A stretch of 64,000 bases of DNA from Loripinus fragilis (GCA_964019695.1 OZ026519.1:29975213-30039212); one strand, 5' to 3'; shown: positions 12,752 through 25,704, counted from the stretch's first letter. A program made the numbers and translations. The notes: generated from the sequence alone by a model not told the origin.

Positions 12752-12958
12752 ACAGTTTTGTATAATTGGTCCAGCATTGATAGGCTACAGTTTTGATTGG
12801 CTCAGCGTTGATAGGCTACAGTTTTGTATAATTGGCCCATCGTTGATAGGCTACAGTTTTGTATAATTGGTCCAGTGTTGATAGGCTACAGTTTTGTATA
12901 ATTGGCCCAGCGTTGATAGGCTACAGTTTTGTATAATTGGTCCAGCGCTGATAGGCTA
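12752..12958. repeat. 35-bp satellite array, left part
   Basis: About six tandem copies of a 35-bp unit (ataggctacagttttgtata plus attggcccatcgttg). The array is interrupted by the mariner element and resumes at 14248. One isolated degenerate copy precedes the LINE fragment near 10528. Confidence 0.9.
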
Positions 12959-14247
12959 CGAGAGGTGATTCACCAGTTTTGAAACACTTTTGAATCGTTC
13001 GTTGTTATCTAGCATCGCGTTTCGAAAACACGAATTTTACACTTTTTTATCAATAAAAATTATATTTGTCAGTTTTGTGCGGATTGTAAAATGGGTAGAG
13101 CTAAAATTAACATTATAGTGGAACCTTCCATTACATACCATTTGAAGAAGAAAAAGTCCTACAGGAATATACAATGAGAGACAAAAGGTCATGAACATGA
13201 AATTTCTATATCAACAACCCATCTAGTAAAGCACTCGATATGTAAAAATCTCGACGCTAGTAGGAAAAAGCCAAAAATAGGGCCATACAGAAAGCCACCC
13301 CAAAAGTCAACATCTGCAGTTAATCTTAAAGTTGCAGTGATTATGAAAAAGGGTTAACCCATCCTCACAACGTGAAATGGCAACTCAATTAGGGTGTCGC
13401 AGTCAACCATTTACAGCATTATTAAAAATGCACTGCACGCAAAATTTAATTTTTTTTGCAAAGTTCACCAGTTATATGCAGCACAAATTGAAAAAACGGC
13501 GGCCATGTTCGTGGCATCTTAATATATGTTTAAATTTTGACGAATGGAAAACCTTTGTGACGACAGATGAGGCAATGTTTAATTTGGGTGGCAGCTATGG
13601 TCGACTCTGAGTCTGCTACATCCGTAAAGGGCATGTGATCTTTCAAAACTCAAATATGTTAAAAGTAATTCGTTTGCACCAGGTTTCTTGGCCTGTGCTC
13701 TAGTTAGTTCCCAGGCAAAACTGAGACTCGGATCATCCCTAAAGGTGTCAAGGTCAATTTGAAATTTTATATTGGCTAAGTTTGGAAACCATTCATTTAA
13801 CATTATTAAGCAAGACTGTTTCTAAGTGACCAAATTAAAAAATAGTATTTCACCAGGACAAGTCTTCGAGCCATGCGTCAAACAGACGTTGACGTACATT
13901 TGTATATACGTTTCCAAAACGTGAACGTTGTTACACATCAAGAGTGGATGCCTTAAGATCCAGATGCCGCCCCCGATTGATTTTGCTATTTGGCAAAATC
14001 CTTCTAAAAGGCTTTCAGAAGCATACGAAACCTACCATTTGGTAAGCCTTAAACGAGTATTGAGAGACAAATTAAGAAAACTGGACCATTCCATTATCAA
14101 TAACACACTGGGGTCATGATATAAGCAATGTAGACTGATCTACAACCTCCTTGGATCACAAATAGAAAATATTTTGCAATGAAAGTCTAATTATGAGAAA
14201 TTTATAGATAAAATAAAAGTGTTTCAAAATTGGTGAATCACCTCTCG
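12959..14247 (+). mobile_element. mariner-type transposon, 1289 bp, in satellite
   Basis: Terminal inverted repeats begin CGAGAGGTGATTCACCAG and match the other end over about 33 bp. TA dinucleotides flank both ends (12957-12958 and 14248-14249), reconstructing the satellite unit GGCTACAG. The 1289-bp length is typical of full-length mariner. The internal transposase is decayed (see 13377-14200). Confidence 0.93.
13377..14200 (+). pseudogene. mariner/Tc1 transposase, frameshifted
   Basis: The first frame holds WKTFVTTDEAMFNLGGSYGR, the region of the first catalytic Asp in the (V/F)xxTDEA context. A later frame holds GKTETRIIPKGVKVNLKFYI (about 13712-13771). A third frame ends with PPIDFAIWQNP, the region of the last catalytic acidic residue. 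Internal stops and frameshifts separate the blocks, so the element is non-autonomous now. Residues upstream of 13377 (13080-13370) probably held the DNA-binding domain but are not cleanly readable. Confidence 0.8.
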
Positions 14248-14377
14248 TACAGTTTTGCATAATTTGTACAGTGTTGATAGGCTACAGTTTTGTATAATTG
14301 GTCCAGCGTTGATAGGCTATAGTTTTGTATAATTGGCCCAGCATTGATAGGCTACAGTTTTGTACAATTGGTCCAGT
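14248..14377. repeat. 35-bp satellite array, right part
   Basis: Continuation of the same 35-bp unit after the mariner insertion; about 3.5 copies, with single-base differences between units. Confidence 0.9.
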
Positions 14378-14539
14378 CGTTATTTCAACAAAATAAAACG
14401 AACGTCTTATTTAGGAAATTAGCCCGCCTCTATAGTTCGTTATATTATTTCTAAAGGTCCTAAATATTAATTTCCCTCTAATATTGATTTTCCTAAATGT
14501 CGTAGAGAGATCCCTGCTTGTTTAAATGACTTCAGTAAT
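14378..14539 (+). mobile_element. Penelope-like retroelement, 5' part (before hAT insertion)
   Basis: This stretch ends with a decayed coding segment, roughly IPACLNDFSN. It resumes as RWCK… immediately after the hAT element ending at 16449, with the 8-bp target duplication between. It is the left part of the same retroelement that covers 16450-17990. Stops and shifts are frequent. Confidence 0.55.
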
Positions 14540-15320
14540 CAGTGTTGGGGTAGTTAAAATTATAATTAATTGTCATTAAATTACATTTTCTAAAGTAATT
14601 ACATGTAGTTATAATTAAGACATTTCCTTAATTACAGTAATTGAATGTAATTAATTACATGGCCAAAAATGGGAGTAATTAACAATTACATTCAATCACT
14701 TTTTAATTACTTTTCGGATCAGTTATGAATTTCAGTTACTTGAGATGATCATAGATACTTAAAATACTGCTTAATGAATTGTTATTGGCCTTTGTAAATG
14801 CATATATCATTTGCTGTACAGGTTGAATGCAAAATGAAAGAAATGAGAATTCGGACTGGTCATGCTAGTATCTATAGACATAAAAATAGAATATAACAAT
14901 TTTACTGCATACACAGACTGTATGATACTTCTACTATTCCTTTTTAAAGCAAATTATTTATTCTTTGTTCATCTGCTTATAAAGATATGACTTTGTGACA
15001 ATCAACCTTTAATAGTAAAGTTACCAAAACAATACAAAACAAAGAAGGTGTGAAAATCTCAACAATAGTATTTACTCCGACAATAGTGTTGGTTAGTGAA
15101 TTGACTCCTTGAGGGCATTTTGTTAAATTTTCACACCTAGGATCAACACATTCATATGCTAAGGGGCATGACCCAATCTATCCACTACACTGTTAAAAGC
15201 CCTTAAACCGCTCATTTGCCATTTTCAGTAATAATGATAATGATAAAATGAATAATCATTTAATGTGATTCAGAAAATTAAATTGAATTTCACTCATTCA
15301 GTGAACCTGGGGCCAATCAT

Positions 15321-15418
15321 TGTTAATATAATAACAAAAAATAAAAATAAAATACTTCAGTGGTGACCATGTTAATATAATAACAAAAAATAAAAATAAA
15401 ATACTTCAGTGGTGACCG
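15321..15418. repeat. 49-bp tandem dimer
   Basis: Two adjacent copies starting tgttaatata and ending cagtggtgacc, essentially identical, inside the hAT element. Confidence 0.9.
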
Positions 15419-15712
15419 AATTAGCTACCCCTTGCTTGCCAAGCCAGCATTTCAATAGGCTTGTAATATTTTAGTCTGTCATAATCTGATATACCTTTTT
15501 CTACCGTTTTGCCAACTTTCAGAACTTATAGGGCCACACAGATTTTTTATCAACATTTTTGAAAACAATTATTCTCTGGCATATAAGCAAGTATTACACA
15601 ATTATTTCTATGATTTATCATCCACAGTTCTAAGACTTTTCTCAAGCCAATGTGTATTATTGAACTTTGTTCTGCAGTTGTCAGCTAGTTTGAGGACTTT
15701 GGCAATTACCCT

Positions 15713-15726
15713 CCCCCCCCCCCCCC
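15713..15726 (+). repeat. Poly-C tract (C14)
   Basis: Homopolymer run within the hAT element. Its length is prone to sequencing error. Confidence 0.9.
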
Positions 15727-15834
15727 AGCAAAATAATAAATAAATAGTTTCTGTATTTTCTCTTGCGTGATGATGTCTTCAATCACAAAAACAACAACTG
15801 ATTTTGTATATTTCATTTGATACAAGAGGATGTT

Positions 15835-16147
15835 GTTTGTCGTTGCTTTACGTCCCAAGTCAACAGCTATGGTCATTGCGGGACGGTCAGTTCACCTAAC
15901 CACACTTTTTCCTGGGCAGGCTTGAACAAGCGGATAACCAGTAATTCGTGCACATACTTTCGCTTGTAACTGACAACAACCCTTCTTGAATGAATCAGCG
16001 GAAGGGAGGAGAATGACCGAAATTATTTCATGATCAATCTCCACGAAAGTATAGGACCGGGCCGGGATCGAACTCGCGACCCCTGGAATTGCAGTCAGAC
16101 ACGCATCTGTAGCCAGACACGTTACCGACTGCGCTAAGCGGCCCGGT
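15835..16147 (-). mobile_element. tRNA-derived SINE (family S2)
   Basis: On the minus strand the head reads like a tRNA with A-box (TTAGCGCAGTCGG) and B-box (GAGTTCGATCCCGG). The body then contains tcatgatcaatctcc and gctttacgtcccaag. The second copy at 20515-20827 shares the body and head. It is nested in the hAT element. Confidence 0.8.
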
Positions 16148-16449
16148 GATACAAGAGGAAAAAATGAAATCAACCTACTAGACATAATTATATTGAACTA
16201 AGGATATCAAGGTTACTCAGACTTTAAGGCGAATTTAACTCATTTCAAATATCCATGAAATTAAAATCTGATGAAGCTATCTAAGTGGCAGTGAAATGTA
16301 ATTGTATTGTAATTAATTACAATTGGCAAAGCAATTGTATGTAATTAATTACATTGCTCAAAAGCCAGGTATTTGTTATTTAAGTTAACAATTTCCAATG
16401 TAATTGTATGTAATTAATTACTTTTTCAAAGTAATTGACCCCAAGTCTG

Positions 16450-17990
16450 TCAGTAATCGTTGGTGTAAATGCGAATAAGCTTAACTGAAAGAATGGAAAA
16501 TTAACATTTTTTAAAATTATTGGTACTCGTATTTCATTTTACTCTCGTAATACACACCTTTTACCCCCTAAACCTAAATCTTCTTTTCGTCATCTTAAAC
16601 GAGGTATCCAGGATTTTCACATGAACTATGTTTTGATTCCAGTAGATAAAGCTGCTAACAACGTTGTAGTTGTTTGACGATTGTATTATATCACTACTCT
16701 TAAGTGTGAGCTCGTTTACACCAATGCCTTTAAACTGCAGCCTTCTTTGAGGGTGAGGTCGATTGTCGGATGGCATGGTTGTCATACAGTCCTACATTTT
16801 GGTGTCAAAGGTAAAGAAAACGAAGACAAAGTTCCTACGTTGTACTGGTTACCTAAACTCCATAAAAACCCCTATAAAGCAAGATTTATTGCTAATTCTA
16901 GTTCTTGTACAACCACAGAGCTTTCTAAATTGTTAACCTCATGTCTTACAGCTGTTAAAAACATGTTATCAAGTACTGTCAAAAGGTATATAAGCTATCC
17001 GGTAAAAATCTATTTGGTCTGTTAAAAATTCAGGTGAAATTTTGGATAAACTTAAAGCTAGGGATTTCCATGCGACCAGTTTGTCTACTTATGATATTTT
17101 TTACTCTCTACACTGCTTTACCTCATAATTTGATTAAAGATAAACTTATTGATCTTTTTCAATAGAGAAGGCTCTCCTTATCTTGCATGAAACAACAGAA
17201 ATACATTTTTTACTTCAGAAAAACCGAAACAATCATGCATGGTCTTGTCAAAATGTATGTGATGCACTGACCTTTTTGTTGGACAACATTTTTATTCAAT
17301 TTGGCACCAAGTTGTATAGACAAGTAGTTGGGATTCCTATGGGCACTAATTGTGCTCCCTTGGTTGCAGATTTATTTCTGTTTTGTTATGAAAGGGACTT
17401 TATGAAGTCTCTTTCTGATGATAAGCAGGCTGATATTATTGATGCTTTTAACACTACATCCAGATATTTGGACGATATTTTAAACATTAATAATCTTTAT
17501 TTTGTCACTATAGTTAGTCAAATATACCCTCAGAGCTCCAAGTTAATAAAGCTAATACCTCTGATACCAAAACCGCATTTTTAGACTTGCATTTGTCAAT
17601 TTCTAATATTGTTTCTACCAAAATTGTGACAACTTTGATTTTGAAATTGTCGATTTTCCAGTTTTAGATGGTGATGTTCCTCGCTCTACATCCTATGGAG
17701 TCTATATCTCTTAACTCATTCGTTTTGCTAGAGCATCTAGCCATGTTGCTGACATCAACACTCACAATAAAATTGTTAGCTCAGATTAATTGTTATCGGT
17801 ATCTGAACTTCGCAAAACCTTTTCTAAATTTTATAGACAAAACTTTGATTTGATATCTAAATTCCAAAATGGACTTATGCCCTCAGGACTTTCTGAACCT
17901 GAATTCTGGTGACTTGGTGTAAAAATTGAAGGACATTGTTAGCTCTAATAATTTTTCAACGCGGTTCATTAAAATAATTTCCCATTATTA
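16450..17990 (+). pseudogene. Penelope-like element reverse transcriptase, decayed
   Basis: Several overlapping frames reconstruct one RT of the Penelope-like type. Visible blocks: NTHLLPPKPKSSFRHLKRGI (near 16550), LIPVDKAANNVVVV, VPTLYWLPKLHKNPYKARFI (16830-16890), WSCQNVCDALTFLLDNIF (from about 17233), VVGIPMGTNCAPLVADLFLF (17326-17385), catalytic RYLDDIL (about 17463) and TAFLDLHLS (about 17575). Frameshifts and stops between blocks show the copy is inactive. I assign the class from the motif order and the YLDD site. A related non-LTR lineage is possible. Sequence up to about 18.7 kb may be its 3' part. Confidence 0.7.
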
Positions 17991-20514
17991 AAAGATTGGC
18001 TATACATTAATGTATTGCAGCAGACTGCATTCTTGGTGGTCAACCCAATCACGGTTGGCAACTTTGCTTTCCTATATAATTGCACGCCGGTGGGTCTGAC
18101 TTCAGACTCTATGACGGTTCACACTTAAAGACTTATCTATTGATGAGATGGCAGGGGCCTGATGCTTTGGCTGTTTTCAGGCCCACAGGTGTTTACCTGT
18201 TGGATTTCTTTTGCTCCGGTATTCAGTTTTATTTACTGTCGTGTCCTTATCTTTGCTTTATCTCCTTTTTATACCTTGATTTATATGTTCTAGGAGATGA
18301 TGCATTGATAAGTTAGGGGCCTTTCATGCAAACCACCAAACATCTATGTGTCTTGATCCACATCTGAATTAAGGGTGAGGTTGGTGCAGTTAAACCTGTT
18401 TAGCCCTCCAGTAAAATATTTTTACTGACCGTTCCAAGGTGGTGCTTCTTTTGTGGAACATTTATGTTATTTCTGTCTTTTGTTATGCTTTCATGCACAT
18501 CTGTTTATGATGCCTTGTGGTCACCTGCTGGGAATGGGCTGACCTCTTGGCTCTCGTTTGTGATGTCTAACTTTGGTGTTGTCACTTTCCCATTGGTATC
18601 CTGATGTGCTTGATTGTATCCATTCCTGACCTTTGCCCTCTTTCTTACTTACATAGCAATGGTTTCCTCTATTTAATTTTATGATGGTGGGTAAAGCCTC
18701 AGACTCAATAACAGCCCTGATGTAAAGCTATAATTGGTTGGTTGGTGTCTGATGTTTGTCATTGGCTGGACCCTCTGTGACTCAACTTAAGGTTTTCTTT
18801 AGCTTTGGCTAATCTGGATCTAAATATATTCTTCTAACTACCAAATCTTCAACTGAAACATTGCTGAAATTGCCAAACACTTCAACAGAAAATGATTGCT
18901 TAGGTTCTGAATGACACTAGAAAAGCGTTCTTACTTAAAAGGTTCACTCTTTTTTTTCTTCTTGAAACTCACGATCAATGCTGAGATTTTGTAACACAGA
19001 AAGCAAAGACTGAGACACAATCCATGGAATTTAAAGGCCAACATTGATGCTCACCATGACAGCTTTTAGCACCTATCAGTTATAATTGGTATACCATTAT
19101 CTTCACATTGATATCATCTTGATGATAAGATTAGACCAACATGTACACAGAGCTGTGTTTGGAATGGCCAAGTAAAAAGACTGATAAGCTGACTGACTGA
19201 CAGAGAAATTCATATGAAGCAGTTTTTTTTGTGGATTATATGCTTTGCTTTTCATTTGACAGACCAGTGACAGACAACTGCCCTATTTCAGTTTTGAAAA
19301 AAAATGTACAAGATTCAAAAAATATCACCAGCGGCTTAGAGCTGTACCCACCTGATTTCGACTGAGATGCATATGATTTAAAATCATATTAATTTTTAAT
19401 AAGTGCCAAAAAAGGACACAATCGGTCAGCCTGAACACCCATCATAACCAATCAGAGTGTTTGCTGCCTGAATCAACTAACCGTGGGTTTTTAAAACGTT
19501 GAGTAGACAGCGAAAAATAAACAGACTGGCTGATACAGAGGTTGTGATTAAAAGAGTGAAACCTGACCAGACTGTTGGACTGACTCCTAGATCCATTTGA
19601 GTCTGAGACTATATGCTCAAACATATATGATATGTAGCTTAGTTCACCGTTAGTGCTGAAAAAAGTGTTTAGTCAAGGTACCGTTCATGCATTTATGTGT
19701 GCACGTATGTGACCGGAACACATTTTAGTAATTTGCCCAAGAATTAAGATGAGTGTTTTATCTTTCAAATTTTGGCAATAAATTTCAGAAACAACAGTCA
19801 TCTCATGAGAAAAAGTTGTTTGAAATCTGCTAATAACGAAGATGCACATCAGTCGATGCATTCGCATCGTTGGTTCTGTGCATGCAACTAATAAGAATAT
19901 TGAGAATGTATTGAGTCATACCTGACCGAGACACTCCTCGTAAAGTTTAAATAGCCTGGGTTCCAGTCTGATCATTTTTCTTCTTTTTTTATTGTTCCGT
20001 TTCTTGGTCAAAATTAATTGAAACCAATAACGGACTACCGATACCTTTGATGGTGTATCTTGTTATTCTCTTTTTTTAGAATATAAGCATACGAAAGAAA
20101 ATATTGCCTCAATATTGACGACTGGACCCAGGCTTAGTTTAAAGTGCTCAGCTCAGGACCTTTCAGTGGATTTGTTGTACATGCAAGATACACAAATTTA
20201 CCCATTTTCCCACCCGTCAGACACTTTTGCTTCGTCCTTTTTGTCTGATTATGTTCTTAGGTATCAAATATTGCAAAATACTCTGATAAGATTGCTCCCT
20301 TAAGATCAGTCTGATCCGGGTTCATAGTGATTGCTTCCACCATCATGATAAAAGTCTAGTCTGAATTACACTTGAATATCTGCAGCAGACGTTAAAAGCA
20401 GACAACATTTAGGACAAAACAATTTGGTTGCATGCTGGGTAATTTATCATACTTTTGTTTTGTCTACTGACGTAAGTAAAAATTTCAGGAACGCCACCGT
20501 AGTGTTTTTTTGTT
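17991..20514. other. Anonymous, partly Penelope-like 3' region
   Basis: 17990-18720 may be the non-coding 3' part of the Penelope-like element, to judge from its T/G-rich composition and position. 18720-20514 shows no gene or clear repeat. Confidence 0.4.
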
Positions 20515-20827
20515 TGTTTGTTTGTTTTGTTGCTTTACGTCCCAAGTCAACAGCTATGGTCATGGCGGGATGGTCAGTTCACCTAACCACATTTTTCCTG
20601 GGCAAGCTTGAACAATCGGTTGACCAGTACTTCGTTGGCATACTTTCCCTTGTAACTGACAATAGCCCTTCTTGAATGATTCAGCGAAAGGGAGGAGAAT
20701 GACAGTATAAATTATTTCATGATCAATCTCCACGGGCCGGGATCGAACTCCCGACCCCTGGAACTGCTTTCAGACACGCATCTGTAGTCAGACACGCCAC
20801 GTTACCGACTGCGCTTCGCGGCTGGGT
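20515..20827 (-). mobile_element. tRNA-derived SINE (family S2), second copy
   Basis: Same order of body and tRNA-like head as at 15835-16147, including the B-box GAGTTCGATCCCGG. Bounded on one side by a T/G-rich tail (tttgtttgtttg) typical of the SINE 3' end. Confidence 0.8.
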
Positions 20828-20912
20828 CTACCTTAGTGTCAAACCGTTTAGATCCAGATCAGCTCCGACCCAATTTCTGGCTTGATACGGGTCCAAACGG
20901 TTTGTAAATGCT

Positions 20913-22785
20913 ATCAGTACATACAAAACATCCCTGTTGGCAAGGAAAAAGTTAAATAGTTTATGTATTGTCTGAATTCATATGATCAGTTTGTGATTGT
21001 TTGGATTACACATGCGTAGAATGCATGCATGCCGATCTAGTGGGGCAAGAGGCCGCCTATATTTTGTCCTCATTAGGCAACAAAGACATTGGCGAAACTA
21101 CATACACGGCAGGCTTGTCTTAGCCTTTGCCGTTCGCATATATATTTGATGATATATAAATATCAGGCCACATAAGCATAGTTAGCTTGTGATTCTAATA
21201 ATCACATGGCAACGTAAAAATGTTCCATAACTGGAGTTTATTATGAAAAGTAACATCGAGTTAAACTCTCTGAATTCTGAGTAAAAGAGATGATACAGAA
21301 GATGAAATTTCCAAGTTCAGGATTTATCATGTGTAAGATCAATTGTTGTCTCATAGTTTCTAATCTCGTGACTTCTGAACTTGAAAGTCCAATGATTTTT
21401 TATCTTGTATTTCAAATTCTTATTACAAAGTATCGGCATCTTAACGCATAATTTTTGTTTTTCGCCACTGTTCGTTCCCCTTGCATTTCAATTTCTAAAC
21501 TCAAAATGTTGACTTTCTATTTCAATATTTTGATTGAAACCAAATTTTTAACTACTGAACAATACATTGAATTGCTTACTTTTGACCGTATACAATATAC
21601 GCCCAACATCACCAACCAAAGTAAAATATAATAAAATAACCTCTGCAACGAATCAAAATCAGCATGTACATAGAATGACAGAAACTAGCAGTTTTATGTC
21701 TTTGCTGCGTGCTAAGTTGGTAGCTAATAATCATTTGTTTCCTTATATGGACAGGGAACCTGGCACACCGAATAGATGACCAGGTTGCTGATCAGAGTCT
21801 CCAATCTATTAATCATGAATATTTTAAAATCATTTTGGTGTTATTTTTCACTGAAAGATTAGATAACATAGAACATGTCTAATATGCCTTCACAGTAAAC
21901 AGTTGGAGGTAAGACAGTGGGCAGCCAATAATTATCATTAATTAGTGACCACTCATACAATTATGGAGCAAAGATGTGTTTCCCTGGGGAAGCAATGTTT
22001 GCCTTTAAGATAAATTGGGTAAATGTTCAAGTGTTTCAGCAAAGTTTAGGTTTTAGCTTTGGCAATTAGAAGAGTGTATTTAGATCTGACTAGACTACTT
22101 TTCCTGTTTGATTAATGTTTCCTAATATTTTAATAAAGTGATAGTTTCTGCCTGCCGTAGTGAAAAGACCCCTAAACTGGTGATACAACCTATTTTAGGG
22201 CATCATGAATAGACAATGTGTATTTTAGGGATTGATTTACTGATCAAAAGAGATTTAGACAGATGTGTCTCTGTGAACCGGGGCTATTATATATCACCTA
22301 ATTTGACCTTGTGAACTACCCATTTGCTATTCTGATGCTTGCACTGTTGCATATCCAAAATTAAAGAGACAACAAGAAGATTGAAAACATCTCATTTCTT
22401 TTTCTTTCCATATTTAAGAAAAGTTCAACAATATGCATGTCAATACTAAAAGCATGTAACAAATACTTATTTTCCTACATGTGAACAGCTTCATGAGAGT
22501 TTGGTACCTAATGGTGAAGCCGGCCAGTGAAGGCTTAGGTATTGGTTTGTTTGAAATTATGCTTCACTATCCCAGTCAACAATTTTTCAGTCATGTCAGG
22601 TTGTTTCCCAGGTTAAACCAGTTCAACGCAGAGGATATAGTATCATGCTCATGGACACAATACAGGGCCTCCAATAAACGATCTAAAGTTACACATTCCA
22701 CTACAAAGCTCTTCAACCAAGGCTCAGGTAAGCCTGCACATAAGCACAGCCTTGCCAAAGCATTCAGTTTTACCTTAAGACAAAA
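20913..22785. other. No feature recognised
   Basis: AT-rich, short chance ORFs only; no splice-bounded coding segment seen. Confidence 0.55.
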
Positions 22786-22993
22786 TACAGTAAAACCTGT
22801 CTTGAGCAGCCACTCAAAAATAGACAAAATAAAGATATCAAAGACAGATGGTAGTTTAATGTAGGACGAAAGTATTGCAGAATACTCTTGGAGCATTCTG
22901 CAATACTTTTGACCTGCAATAAGGGACAATCAGTCTTGAAAAAAACAATTTTTGGTATTTTTTGAGTAGCCGCTTAAGACAGGTTTTACCGTA
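22786..22993. mobile_element. Fully palindromic MITE P2
   Basis: Terminal repeats TACAGTAAAACCTGTCTTGA / …aagacaggttttaccgta. The centre is gcagaatact(c)…gagcattctgcaatac. The whole 208 bp can fold into one hairpin. The overlapping open frames seen on both strands here are not genes. Confidence 0.88.
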
Positions 22994-23061
22994 TGGAAGT
23001 AGATGAAGGCTCAACCAAATTATTTGATCTCTAGCCACACTGAATAGGTCAGAATAAACAT

Positions 23062-23307
23062 CAGGCCCTGAGGTTATAAAACTTGTTTCATGCTGAACTC
23101 AACTGAGCAGGAAATTTCAAATGCTCATAAAACTAAAATACCGAAAATAAAGAAGTCTCTTGCTTTAAGTCTGTAAGATGTTGTATTTATCATGTTCATA
23201 AATGTTAAAATGCCAACAATAGTTGCCATTTTAACAATCATGAGCAAGATAAATTTCGTGCTCAGCTGAGTTGAGCATGAAAAAAGTTTTATAACCTCGA
23301 GGCCTGA
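23062..23307. mobile_element. Foldback MITE P3
   Basis: Ends caggccctgaggttataaaac and …gttttataacctcgaggcctg. Subterminal tgctcaactcaactgagca and central ttaaaatgccaacaatagtt palindromes. Confidence 0.85.
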
Positions 23308-23388
23308 TAAGTACTATCAGTTATCTTCTACTATCTTTTAACCTGGCCAATATGCACTGGAACTATTATAGACACATGTTATAAGTGC

Positions 23389-23613
23389 ATGGACCAAAGT
23401 TCAAAATTTCGAAAATCCTGAACTTTCGAAATTCAAAATTAAAACATGCTGTATGCATACAAAATGATTACAATTTCAAGCTTAAAGCATAAATTGTCTT
23501 AAGACATACTGAAAATACATTAGAGAAGCTATAATAATTTGCCTAATTCAGAATTTTGAGGCTTACACAAAGTCAGCCTGAATTCAGGACTAATACTGAA
23601 AACTTTTACCCAT
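23389..23613. mobile_element. Foldback MITE P5, diverged
   Basis: Left end catggaccaaagttcaaaat and right end gaaaacttttacccat match the better copies at 39456 and 59768; the central 'gaggct…agtcagcct' hairpin is partly kept. Confidence 0.65.
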
Positions 23614-25704
23614 ATAAGTGGTCAGATTGATACATCACAGTGCCCCAGGGCTATTTCCACATTTTGATACCACTGTACCCCAACCAACAACTTAATTCAC
23701 TTATTAGGCATGTTTAGACTCTAGCATCATAGGGCAAGTTAAGCAAAGAATTACAGCGTAAAATTGCGATTATTTTCTTATCCATCAGTTTAAACAGGTG
23801 TTTTGGGTGCTCAAAAGAACCGTCTCAGTGAGTACCTCACGACCCTCAAAATTTATTATTAGCGCGAACTAATCGACCAATGAAAATGCCAGGAAGGATA
23901 TTTTCGATAATCCCTTCCTGCCAATCAGATTAAACGTAGCAGTTTGTCGGCATCTAAAAAACACTGCAGCTAAGTCTCCATAAGTCCAGATAAGCAAAAA
24001 TTTTGGTCGTTAAATTATTCATTTTTCTTCTATCCTTCAGTTCAAAAGTATGTTATGGGTGCTCAAAATAACCATCTTAATGTGACATCTCTTTTGAGCA
24101 CCTTAAATGTATATTTTAGTTGTAAAATAAGAAAACTGAATGTAAATTAATTACGCCCTCTTATCTGGAGGCCTGGTGTTTATCGATTTTTTGCACCGCT
24201 TTGTGATTGATCACATTGCTTGTTACTATTTTCGACTTACGAAGTATTCAATCGGATAAAATCAATTTAGCTGTGAGGCCAAGGGTTAGATTAGACAATC
24301 GCAACCCTTGGTAGGACAAGATGATGTTTTAATTGAGAAATAAGAAATATAATTTTTCGTTACACACCCTTACCTGAGCATCATAAACTACCTGTAATAC
24401 ACCTTGTTTTCCTTAATATTTGAAATTCTGGGGATTAACTAAGTCAAATCTTAAGTGTGCAATAAAAATATAATTCTTTGTCTCATTGTAGACACATTTC
24501 TGTTGTTTTTATAAGGGGCAGTATTCCTACAAGGGAGATAAGATTTAATTTAAACTGATAAATTTGAGTGCAAAGCCAGCTAGAATGGGGTAATTAATTA
24601 TAAAGAAATATACTGAAGGACTCTGAAAACGCACCACCTGCTTAAATGCTAATTGATGTCAAATATTGAATATTTTCATTATGTGAAAAATAAGATTGAC
24701 AATTTCCTTCATTTAGCTTGCATTCAATAAGAAAATCCAAACGCTATGGATTATGCTTGCCGTGACGTCGCAATAATTCTGAGACAACTCAAATTGAAAA
24801 AGTCACAGAGTATCAATACCTTCCATTATGAACGAAAAAAAGTTTTCGAACTGATGTTTGTTCTTGAAAGCAAAAGGAAAGACAAAATCAAATCATGAAG
24901 TTTTAGGCCTCTGGCAACGTTCATTACGTCTACATGACGTCATTGATTTTCGACGTAATTGGCTTTATCTCCTAAGGATCAGGAATAATCAAAATCTTGT
25001 TATTGCAAACAGATACTCCTCAATCAGTTGCATAAAAGACAAAAGTATCGCGACATGCGCAGACATCACCCGTATGTTATTGATGTTTGAAAATTTAAGA
25101 CTTGTGTTAGCAAAGAAACGCTGCGAGTGGGAGTGTAATAAAACGATTATTTCTGAAAACTTTTGTGTTTTTCCATTTGTTAAGACATCTGGCTACCACC
25201 TAAAAGTGTTTGTTTTCAAATTGAATCAATTAACATTTGTCAGATGACAATTGTTAAAAAACACTTACGTCAATATTTCATCAGAATGAACAGCATGAAC
25301 AGATCGAAATCATGGCAAATCATGGTCCATTTTGCAAGAGAATAAAAAATTGATAACGAAAACATCCTCAAATCAATCATATGGAAGAGACAGTGAGTGT
25401 AAAATGGTGCGTTTCTACAGTCCCTCAGAATAGGAATCAAAAGGAGAATGACTTCTTCTCAACACTGTTTTGCTAACCTCTCATGGGTTTCTTGTACATT
25501 TTGGGCCAACCTCAAAAAAGTTTTTGTTTGTGGTCACCTTTAGTCCTTACCTTCCTGTTAAAATTGCTACCTACACATAAAATATTTTTATTGCTTTTCA
25601 TCAGGAAAATTGTTTTTATTTCATTTTTCTAAACCAGACACCATCTAAGCATTTTGGACGGAAAAATATCTAAGTTCAACACCTCCAAAAAAAATAGCCA
25701 TCAG
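23614..25704. other. MITE remnants and anonymous sequence
   Basis: Half copies of P7 at 23745-23850 and 24020-24110. Weakly inverted blocks at 24612-24637 and 25401-25426 (actctgaaaacgcaccac / tggtgcgtttctacagt) may bound a decayed element. A 129-codon frame at 24858-25247 has no recognisable domain. Confidence 0.45.

Larger units (their letters stand above)
14540..16449 (+). mobile_element. Non-autonomous hAT-type element, 1910 bp, with 8-bp TSD
   Basis: Ends are CAGTGTTGGGGTAG on the left and, inverted, CAGACTTGGGGTCA on the right. The 8-bp TCAGTAAT flanks both sides exactly (14532-14539 and 16450-16457), as expected for hAT transposition. Subterminal regions (14550-14720, 16280-16440) are packed with GTAATTAATTAC-like motifs in both orientations, typical of transposase binding arrays. 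No transposase frame is visible. A SINE (15835-16147), a 49-bp tandem dimer and a C14 tract lie inside. It is inserted in the Penelope-like element. Confidence 0.85.

Noticed and set aside
16260..16300. Possible hammerhead core (ctgatga … gaaa)
   Set aside because: The intervening bases do not form stem II and the flanks do not pair.
22481..22929. Overlapping 127- and 112-codon frames on opposite strands
   Set aside because: They run into the P2 palindromic MITE; opposite-strand openness follows from the palindrome.
24858..25247. 129-codon open frame on the plus strand
   Set aside because: No recognisable domain, ordinary intergenic composition, no splice context. It lies within a possibly decayed inverted-repeat element, and its length is plausible by chance in 64 kb.
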